The notes beneath the pieces are model-generated. The model was not told the origin of the DNA. It saw nothing but the letters and a program-made list of their open reading frames with translations, and made no database searches. 64,000 nucleotides of DNA. Origin: Maratus speciosus. Taxonomy: Eukaryota; Arthropoda; Arachnida; Araneae; Salticidae. Both the position numbers and the translations under genes were made by a program. Of the stretch, positions 56,401 to 64,000 are shown in pieces. Within the stretch, counting starts at the first letter, position 1; every line of letters starts with the position of its first letter. Location: assembly GCA_963932465.1 (NCBI GenBank), contig OZ010787.1, positions 11,219,284-11,283,283 of the forward strand, read 5' to 3'.

Positions 56401-58325
56401 CAGGGTGTCCGGTCTCAACGGTGTCCAATGGCTAATTCCTAAACCGTTAGTCATAGAGATATAGTTCCAATTAGAAAAAATGCTTTAAATCAGATAAATA
56501 AATATTTTAAAAGCGATTTGGGTCAATAAAAACATTTCTTGAAAAATTACAAAATTTAAATTTTTATACGGTCCCGGTCCTATAAGTTATGTTTAGTAAA
56601 ATTTTCCTATTACACTGACAAGTAAGACAAAAAAAGTCCCATTCATATGACACTAAAATTGTGCGAGTTATGAAACTTTAAAAATGCATGACTTATGCCA
56701 CTTTTCTGCTCTGAAAACAAATGAGTTCGGCTTGACTTTGAGGGGTCATATTCCAAGTGCTTAAAGTATTCAAAGATCTCATTTCATGTGTATTTGTGCT
56801 TTGAAAAAAAATCGTACAAGTATTACGATTAAGTTAACATTTATTAAGTTTCAGATTGGCTGAAATAACATATGTTTTATTTTGTCAGGATTCGAGACTG
56901 TTTCTTTTATGATTTCTTTTAATAAAATTATGTTATTTTTATAAGTTTTTATGTTACTTCAACGATCTTATGTATGTTTTTCCAGTTCAAAATTTGTATT
57001 CGAACTTTAACCCACTTTCAAATATCCGAACGAAATTACATTTTACATACTGGCTCAAATCCGATAACAACCTAATATTATTATGATTTTCGGTGGTTAC
57101 CATTTATACTTATTTTATAGGATAACACAAAAAATTTCGGATAGATTACCGCCAAGAAGTTTATGAAAAAGTTTTAGATTAGATAATACAAGACGGAGAT
57201 TGTTGGGGTTTTTAACTTTTATGTATTTTTTAGCACTGAATCCGAAAATTGCCTTAATTTTTAACCTTTCATGTCAGGATATTTCGCAAATCATAAATTG
57301 TCGAATTTAAAGAATAACAAAAATTGGATACTATAAAGTTGAGGAGATGGTTGTATTTTTTAACTTTTGATAATTGATTTTTACGTACTTTTTAGCACTA
57401 AATCTGAAAATGACTTTCATTTTTAACCATCACGTTAGAATTTTTTTTGCAAATGTGTAAGTTAAAATATAGCGAAAATCTCATACAATAAAACATATGC
57501 AAAACTTTTTTTATTTTATTTTATTCAATAATTCATTCGATATTTTTGCTGATCTTGGGATTCTTACAGCTGGGTGGTGTGATGAGATGGGGGAGGAGAT
57601 TAAATTTTAACTTTGAACTTTTTAACTTTGAAATTTACAATTTGCGAAAAATCTTCATGTGATGGCTAAAAATGAAGGTCAATTCCGGATTCAGCGGTAC
57701 AGAATACATAAGAATCAATTATCAAAAGCTAAAAAACATGAAATAACCCAACTTTTGCAGGCTAGTGTAATCTAATAACATTTTTAAAATACGTATCATT
57801 TTGTAAAGAATTGAGGCTGTTAATTTAGCATCATTTTATTTAACAAAAATTCTGTTTTTTTCTTTCTTCTTAAATGTGTATTACAAATTGTATATTTTGC
57901 ATTAATATGTCAGAATGACTAAAGATTTCAAATTTATATTGCAAGGTTAATTTTACTCTCAACCATTTTTTAATATATCTGACGAAATTATATTTCGACT
58001 AAATTTGTGAATGAAATTTGCAGCAAAAAATATGCTCCAACTTTAAACAGGTATTACTCGGTCCATTTTAATCTTAGAACAACGGGACTTTTTTTGTATT
58101 ACTTGTCAGTGTAATAGGAAATTTTTACTAAATATAACTTATAGGACCGGGGGTCCGTATAAAAATTTAAATTTCGTAATTTTTTAAGAAATGTTTTTAT
58201 TGACCCAAATCGCTTTTAAAATATTTTTTTTACCTGATTTAAAACATTTTTGTAATTGGAACTATATGTCTATGACTAACGGTTCAGGAATTAGCCATTG
58301 GACACCGTTGAGATCGGACACCCTG
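56401..58325. mobile_element. Complete TIR element, family 'X', 1,925 bp
   Basis: Bounded by inverted repeats of about 240 bases at roughly 93% identity by eye, starting CAGGGTGTCCGGTCTCAACG on the left and ending with the complement, CGTTGAGATCGGACACCCTG, on the right. The TA target duplication is at 56399-56400 and 58326-58327. The interior is AT-rich with no transposase frame, so it is non-autonomous. A second copy's right end lies at 1-139. Confidence 0.9.
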
Positions 58326-58327
58326 TA

Positions 58328-58552
58328 TAAGAAAAAAGGGAATTGCAAAAGGTTGATTTCTACACAAATCCACCTAATGCTGTGCGTTACGGTAAGCTGG
58401 CAACTCTGAATTAGCATAAAAAGCTTTCTCCTATGTGAAAAAATACACCACATTTTTAAAAAATATTTTTTTTCAACACTTAGCTATATTTTACGGATTT
58501 GATTCTTATATAAATTTTATGAGCATTAACTAAAGTATAGATTATTATATGG
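58328..58552. other. Short unrecognised spacer
   Basis: No gene or repeat was recognised between the TIR element and the nested tRNA-like cluster. Confidence 0.5.
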
Positions 58553-58985
58553 AATGTAAATTTCCAACTGGGCAAAAAGATGCCCGGACCAGGATTTGAA
58601 CCAAGGATCACTTGGCTAAAGCCGCCAATGCTTCTATCATTTGGCCCCACCAGTGGCCGAGGGGTTCTGCTCTCAAAGCTGGTAGACGGGAGGTGATGGG
58701 TTCGAACCCTATCGCGCCTGTCGGAGTTTTCCGTTGTTTTCTTCGAACCTTGGATTTCCTTGCGTAAATACGGGTTAGGTTCCCTTAGGAAGTCTTCCAC
58801 GGAGGGCATCCCCCCTTACTTCGGGTCCATATCCCTCGTGTAGATAATTGACCGACATAAACAACAAATAAGCTTCAACCACGAATCCCGGTCCGGACAT
58901 TTTTCGCCCAGTTGGAAATTTGCATCTCATATGATTTGTTTACCAATTATAATAACTGTGTTAAAATTAATCTAGTATAGATTAT
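58553..58985. mobile_element. Family 'T' tRNA-like fold-back split by a family 'S' SINE
   Basis: The left part (58553-58645) carries a minus-strand tRNA-like head (A-box-like GGCCAAATGATAGAAGCA; B box GGTTCAAATCC). The right part (58872-58985) repeats the tail in the opposite orientation (CCGGACATTTTTCGCCCAG, CTCATATGATTTGTTTACC). AAATTTCCAACTGGGC at the left therefore pairs with GCCCAGTTGGAAATTT at the right. The SINE at 58645-58866 lies between them, so this is a nested or composite insertion. Confidence 0.65.
58645..58866 (+). mobile_element. tRNA-derived SINE, family 'S', copy 2
   Basis: The head has CAGTGGCCGAGGGGTTCTGC (A box) and GATGGGTTCGAACCC (B box). The body has AATACGGGTTAGGTTCCCTTA, ACGGAGGGCATCCCCCCTT and GTGTAGATAATTGACC. 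It ends in an A-rich ATAAACAACAAATAA tail. An origin from a type II tRNA such as tRNA-Ser is plausible from the A-box region (inference). Confidence 0.85.
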
Positions 58986-59034
58986 TATATTGTTCTGTTT
59001 GGTAAGTGTCACTCCAAGAATTAGCAAAAAAATA

Positions 59035-59064
59035 AATAAATAAATAAATAAAGATTGAAAAAAA
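59035..59064. repeat. (AAAT)n microsatellite
   Basis: A run of AAATAAATAAATAAAT. Confidence 0.9.
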
Positions 59065-59159
59065 AGGACTAGGCATAGATTATGAGTATCCACTTCTAAC
59101 AGAAGATTATAAGAAATTTCATTTTTCCATAAAATGGAATGAGATGAAATATCGAAATA

Positions 59160-59925
59160 AGCAATTAATAAAACGTATAACTCAATAAAAATCCATTTTC
59201 AGCCATTGCTGTCCATATCCGGTAATGCCTGCGAGTTTGTTTTGTGTAGCCCTGTATATGATCTACAGAATTTATACACACCGCATAATACAAAAAAAGT
59301 CAGACAAGTTTAAAAACGCATACGACAGCTGAAAACGCACTTCCAGCAATTATCGATCATTTGTTCGTCTCTATAAATGAACGATAAATGCTACATGCGC
59401 TCCACAATCCATAGAAAACAGGTTGAAGTGCCCCTCAGTGATCGTTTTAAATTTCGTTATGTTTGAAGTACCGTAACATCATTGAAATGCACCGAAAATA
59501 ATTTTTTGCAGAAATCATAATTTAATGGAATACTTTTGTGTAGCTCTGTAAACGAACTATAAAGGTTACTAATTCTATACTCTTTAGAAAGCACGTGTTA
59601 GTCCACCTCAGTGATGTAAATCAATCTCATAACATCAATAAAATGCATCGAAAAAACATTTTACCCATTGACTAGAACGTGACGAAAATCTTTTGTGTGT
59701 TCCTGTAAACGAATTATAAATGCTACACACTTCATTTTCAATATTGTCAAATCCTTCAATTCAATACTTTCAATTTTCTATACTGAACCTCAATGACATA
59801 TAAAAATTACATGTCAATCCGAATATATTCACAAGAGTTAGAGCATGGCCAGGCGGCGAGACAGACAAACCCAATTCATAAATATTTTCCAAAATATGTT
59901 GGAAAGTGTTAAAAAGAAAGAAAGA
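59160..59925 (+). repeat. Interspersed repeat family 'R', copy 3
   Basis: Collinear with copies 1 and 2: GTAGCCCTGTATATGAT, GCTGAAAACGCACTTCCAGC, GAAGTACCGTAACATCATTG and GAGTTAGAGCATGGCCAGGC, then TTGGAAAGTGTTAAAAAG. Confidence 0.75.
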
Positions 59926-60265
59926 AAAAGAAATCCCAGTTTTTTAAAAAAATAATAAATGAATAAAATAAAAGATTTAGATTATAATAATATAAATTAA
60001 TTTAAAAGTATATAAAGTATGAAATTAATATCCGAAAAAAATGTATTGAAATCTATAAAAAAATTAACAGAAATCGATTTTTAGCTCCAAATATGCAAAT
60101 CTAAAATGACAGCTCATTCCGCCTCCGCCAAGCAGTTTTTGAAAACGCTTTAAAAAGTTGCACAGACTGCAATCCGTAAACATTAGTGAAGAATACAAAT
60201 ATGATATCGTTACTATTGGGCATTTTAAAATTTGTTGCAGTTTCAGTATGTTGAGACGTTAATAC

Positions 60266-60348
60266 TAATCCGTAGGTACCAGTGTCATTTTTATACGATG
60301 ATTGGGGCAGATTTAGTAGGGGAATGTATCTTTTTCTTCACATGACTG
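60266..60348. mobile_element. Right-end fragment of the gag-splitting TIR family
   Basis: Diverged match to 34356-34441: GGTACCAGT, ATGATT(T/G)G, TTTAGTAGGGG and a terminal ACATGACTG followed by TA (60349-60350). No left end was found nearby. Confidence 0.65.
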
Positions 60349-60350
60349 TA

Positions 60351-61267
60351 ACCCTCTGGGCGTCTGAAGCTTTTTCTGCATCTTTATATTAAAAAAAAAA
60401 AAAAAACATATAAAACTCAGGTTATCTTAAATTTTCTGTCGCTGTTTGTTGCTAAAATACCTTTCATATGTATTCATTTTAGAAGATTCTTAAAATATAA
60501 TTCTAATTTTAAAAAAAAAATATTTCTGTCAAGGCAAATTAAGTTTTTTTTTTCAACAGAAAATTACGGGACACGGACAACCGCTTAGAGGATAAAACTT
60601 TTGTAATATTTTATTTTATACACAATAGATGGCAGCACCAGAAGTTAATTCGTTTATTATCCGATAACGTTGGTAGACTGGACCTCTGGAGTGTAAAAGC
60701 TATGATCAAGTTAAAAAAAAAATTAATAATAAAAACTCTCTGTAAACTTTATCAATAAAAAAACCCTTAACGGGTTAAAAGTTTGTGACGCAGCGCTTTA
60801 TCTTATGCTCTAAGAATTTTAAATATGGAACTTAAAAATAATGATATCAAATTTTGAGTGACGCTATGCTATTAATTATAATCTCTCTATATATTATTTA
60901 TTTCATCTTTTTATTTTTTTATAATCGGATGTGCAAAAATTATGTTCAATTAAAAAAAATGTATAAAAGTTTATTCATTGATGCTTTAACATTTACACTT
61001 CTCATAAATTCCAAGTATGAGTTTTAAAAGATATGATATCAAAATTTTAGTGACGCTTCCCAGACAGCATGCACGTTTGCAGTAAGTTTGACTTTTTCTC
61101 GATATTTCCTTGTCTTGACAAATTTGACACAACAATTTTCACTCAAAAGTACTGCAAGGCAGATGAAACAAAATCGATCTCTCCCTTGCAATGCCATTTT
61201 GCTGTAAAACTGCTGCAACACTGTCATATTTCAACGACGTCAGCGAAAATTCCCTTTGTTGAGGCCC
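60351..61267. other. AT-rich DNA with a short direct repeat
   Basis: ATGATATCAAATTTTGAGTGACGCT (about 60841) recurs as ATGATATCAAAATTTTAGTGACGCT (about 61031), 190 bases apart. No gene was recognised. Confidence 0.5.
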
Positions 61268-61506
61268 CCACCAGTGGCTGAGAGGTTCTGCTCTCGAAAC
61301 TGGTAGACGGGAAGTGCTGGGTTCGATCCCAATCGCGCCCGTCGGCCTAATCGTTCGGAGTTTTCGTGTTTTTCTTCGAACCATGGATTTCCATGCGTTA
61401 ATACGGGTTAGGTTCCCTTAGAAAGACCCCCACGAAGGGCACTCCCCCTCGGGCCTATATCCGTAGTGTAGATAATCGGCCGTCACAAAATCAACCAACC
61501 AACCAA
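61268..61506 (+). mobile_element. tRNA-derived SINE, family 'S', copy 3
   Basis: A box at about 61273-61290 (AGTGGCTGAGAGGTTCTG). B box at 61319-61330 (GGGTTCGATCCC). Body with AATACGGGTTAGGTTCCCTTA and GTGTAGATAATCGGCC. The tail is (CCAA)n. This is the best-preserved of the three copies. Confidence 0.85.
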
Positions 61507-62229
61507 CCCTTTGTTGAGAGCAGAATAGATAAGACCCACGACGAGAAGAGACCTGTCAATCATACGTGACGTAGTCTAAGACGAACCCATTTCTTCCAAA
61601 TCGGAGCGGGGATTTGTCTTCTCTACGCCGCGCGGTAGAGGAAAAAGGAAAGGTTGCCATATTTCCCAAATATGCGAGGTTTTGGCGCTATTTATATATA
61701 TAATATTGACTTTAAAGGGGAATTACATAAAAGCGTTAAAAATTTATATAAACTATGTTACTTTTTAATTATTACGATAATACAGAGAATTAATTATTTT
61801 TGTTTAAGTATAATTTATTAAAAATTTTGTTAAAAAATAGTATTTTTTCTTTTTTAATGAATGAATTACATCTCGACTTTTTGTAATAGCGAAATACTTA
61901 AGAAATACTAATTTACTTTATTTAAGCACATCTTTCATTTTAAGAATAATCAGCTGAATTGTGTATTTTTGTATAGGTACTAATAGTAAAGGTAATAATA
62001 TCATATTTTGGACTTTTAACTTATATTATCTTAAAACTTAATGTATTTTTAAATACTTTTAATAACCAATAAAGATATAATTTAACACAATAGTCAATGA
62101 AAAATTTAAAAAATAAAATAAAGTAATAATTAAAGATTTTATTTTTAATTTACCAGCTTAATTTATAATATAATTATTAAAAAATTTTAAGGCAAATTAA
62201 TGATCCAACTATGACATTTTTCTTAATTT
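61507..62229. other. AT-rich DNA, nothing recognised
   Basis: A GC-richer stretch at 61555-61650 has no ORF of note. The rest is AT-rich without recognised features. Confidence 0.5.
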
Positions 62230-63625
62230 ATTTTTAGCTCGATGGACAGAAAAAAAAAATCTACGAACGGAAAAATTAAAAAATAGATGCATCTGTAGTC
62301 CGTTTTAAAAAATGAAGAATATCTATATGAAATAAGTTAAATTAAGAAATGCACTTGACAAAAGGAGGGGGGGGGGGATCCTGATGTAAAATTATAAGCG
62401 ACTTGCTGTTTCAGAATGGCAGTATTTTTTTTTTTTCTTTATTTCTGTGCTGTCACGTCCGAAAATTCTGTTCAAAACGCCTGTTTTGATCTTTTCTACG
62501 TTTATTTTTTGCTCTATGGACAGAAAAAAAAAATCTACGAAGGGAAATATTAAAAAATAGATGCATCTAAAATCCGTAGCCCAGACCGCATTTTTTAAAA
62601 ATGAAGAATATAAATATGAAATAAGTTAAATTAAGAAATGCACTTTAAAAAAGGTGGGGGGGGGGGGGTGGAAGCTCCTGGTGTAAAATTATAAGCGACT
62701 TGCTGTTTCAGAATGGCAGTATTTTTTTTTTCTTTATTTCTGTGCTGTCACGTCCGAAAATTCTATTCAAAACGCCTGTTTTGATGTTTTCTACGTTTAT
62801 TTTTTGCTCTATGGACAGAAAAAAAAATCTACGAAGGGAAATATTAAAAAATAGATGCATCTAAAATCCGTAGCCCAGACTGCATTTTTTAAAATGAAGA
62901 ATATATATATGAAATAAGTTAAATTAAGAAATGCACTTGACAAAAAGAGGGGGGGGGGGGGTCCTGATGTAAAATTATAAGCGACTTGCTGTTTCAGAAT
63001 GGTAGTATTTTTTCTTCTTTATTTCTGTGCTGTCACGTCCGAAAATTCTATTCAAAACGCCTGTTTTGATCTTTTCTACGTTTATTTTTTGCTCTATGGA
63101 CAGAAACAAAAAAAATCTACGAAGGGAAATATTAAAAAATAGATGCATCTAAAATCCGTAGCCCAGACCGCATTTTTTAAAATGAAGAATATATATATGA
63201 AATAAGTTAAATTAAGAAATGCACTTGACAAAAGGAGGCGGGGGGGAGGGGTCCTGATGTAAAATTATAAGCGACTTGCTGTTTCAGAATGGCAGTATTT
63301 TTTTTTCTTTATTTCTGTGCTGTCACGTCCGAAAATTCTGTTCAAAACGCCCAATTTTGATCTTTTCTACGTTTATTTTTTGCTCTATGGACAGAAAAAA
63401 GAATCTACGAAGGGAAATATTAAAAAATAGATGCATCTAAACTCCGTAGCCCAGACCGTATTTTTTAAAATGAAGAATATATATATGAAATAAGTTAAAT
63501 TAAGAAATGCGCTTTAAAAAAAAAGGGGGGGGGGAGCTCCTGCTGTAAAATTATAAGCGACTTGCTGTTTCAGAATGGCATAACTTCTTTTCTTTAATTT
63601 TGTGCTGTACATTATGTACAATCAT
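62230..63625. repeat. Tandem satellite, ~287-bp units, about 5 copies, each with a G-run
   Basis: GCTC(G/T)ATGGACAGAAA occurs at 62237, 62511, 62806, 63091 and 63382, giving periods of 274, 295, 285 and 291 bases. Each unit continues with AAAAAATAGATGCATCT, AAATAAGTTAAATTAAGAAATGC, a run of 7-12 G, AAAATTATAAGCGACTTGCTGTTTCAGAATGG and TGTGCTGTCACGTCCGAAAATTC. The first and last units are the most diverged or truncated. Confidence 0.95.
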
Positions 63626-64000
63626 TCTTTCTTTAGAATGAACTGTTTTCCCTTTTGAGGACTTGTTTAATATTTAAAAAAAAAAAAATGTTTTGAAAAA
63701 AAAAAAAACAGTTTAAAAATGGCAAAATAAACTAAATGACAGAGAGACAGTAAAACACAGCTAATCGAGAGAGGGAAAACAGGTTTATGTCAAGGAATGA
63801 GCAAGTTATTGGCGCGAAAATTATTTCATTGCAACCCCTAGCTCTTAGTGGGGAATAGTGAAACTGAAACAGCGGGGTCATTTTCCCCCTCCAGTATCGC
63901 CTTGCACACCTTCCGTAAAATAGACTCATCTAAAAGAGGGTGTTTCACAAGTCTCATCTCGTGGTGGGTTTATAATAACAGCGTATGACTGGAAATTCAG
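63626..64000. other. Unrecognised DNA to window end
   Basis: A-runs near 63677-63708, then a GC-richer non-repetitive stretch with no recognised domain in its short ORFs. Confidence 0.5.

Noticed and set aside
61039..61384. Short minus-strand ORFs near SINE copy 3
   Set aside because: They run through the SINE head and carry no domain.
13532..61506. tRNA-like sequences at 2694, 13532, 15975, 50030, 58553, 58645 and 61268 as tRNA genes
   Set aside because: A and B boxes are present but acceptor and anticodon stems cannot be paired convincingly. They recur with long common bodies, as SINEs do.

Overview
This window looks like repeat-dense, AT-rich nuclear DNA from an animal, most likely an arthropod and possibly a spider or other chelicerate. 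That placement is an inference from the repeat types: an IN-first Ty3/gypsy element, an RNase H-bearing LINE, a DD82E-type IS630/Tc1/mariner transposase, tRNA-headed SINEs and abundant short inverted-repeat elements. No long host coding sequence was recognised. No rRNA, intact tRNA, operon or CRISPR array was seen. Nearly all protein-coding signal belongs to transposable elements, most of them broken by stops, frameshifts or nested insertions.

Layout. 1-139: right end of a DNA-transposon family that recurs complete at 56.4-58.3 kb. 0.7-2.6 kb: two 172-bp direct repeats. 3.6-4.4 kb and 5.2-8.95 kb: degenerate tandem arrays. 13.4-14.6 kb: a tRNA-like retroposon between direct repeats, then a CRE-containing tandem array, then a 52-codon ORF that begins with a TISU/YY1-like start. 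16.2-17.6 kb (minus): a DDE transposase with one homopolymer frameshift. 17.8-18.06 kb: a polyadenylated retroposon tail.

19.3-25.5 kb (minus): a nearly complete Ty1/copia element with two 829-bp LTRs differing at about 8 positions. It has one in-frame TGA, and its RT active site reads YVDY. It sits inside the poly(A) tail of a LINE (25.5-30.8 kb, minus) whose ORF1 (zinc knuckles) and ORF2 (EN-RT-RNase H) are recognisable but frameshifted. 32.0-32.4 kb: a CpG-rich stretch with a plausible host first exon.

33.2-47.9 kb (plus): a broken Ty3/gypsy-type element with the order gag-protease-[7.9-kb foreign block]-integrase-RT-RNase H-LTR. Integrase precedes reverse transcriptase in one reading frame, which is the Ty1/copia-like order known from Gmr1-type elements. 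A 1.07-kb TA-flanked inverted-repeat element splits gag. The foreign block contains a tandem array of ~112-bp units between inverted copies of an interspersed repeat.

47.9-64 kb: no coding elements. It holds two fold-back elements (49.3-49.9 kb), three tRNA-derived SINE copies, interspersed repeat family 'R', the 1.9-kb TIR element and a ~287-bp tandem satellite with G-runs (62.2-63.6 kb). A family of ~205-bp elements bounded by TTAA and inverted CCCTTTCGGG-like ends occurs four times across the window.

The most notable items are the IN-before-RT Ty3-type element, the DD82E-type transposase, the nested insertion chronology and the TTAA-flanked family. Names such as family 'R', 'T' and 'X' are local labels only.
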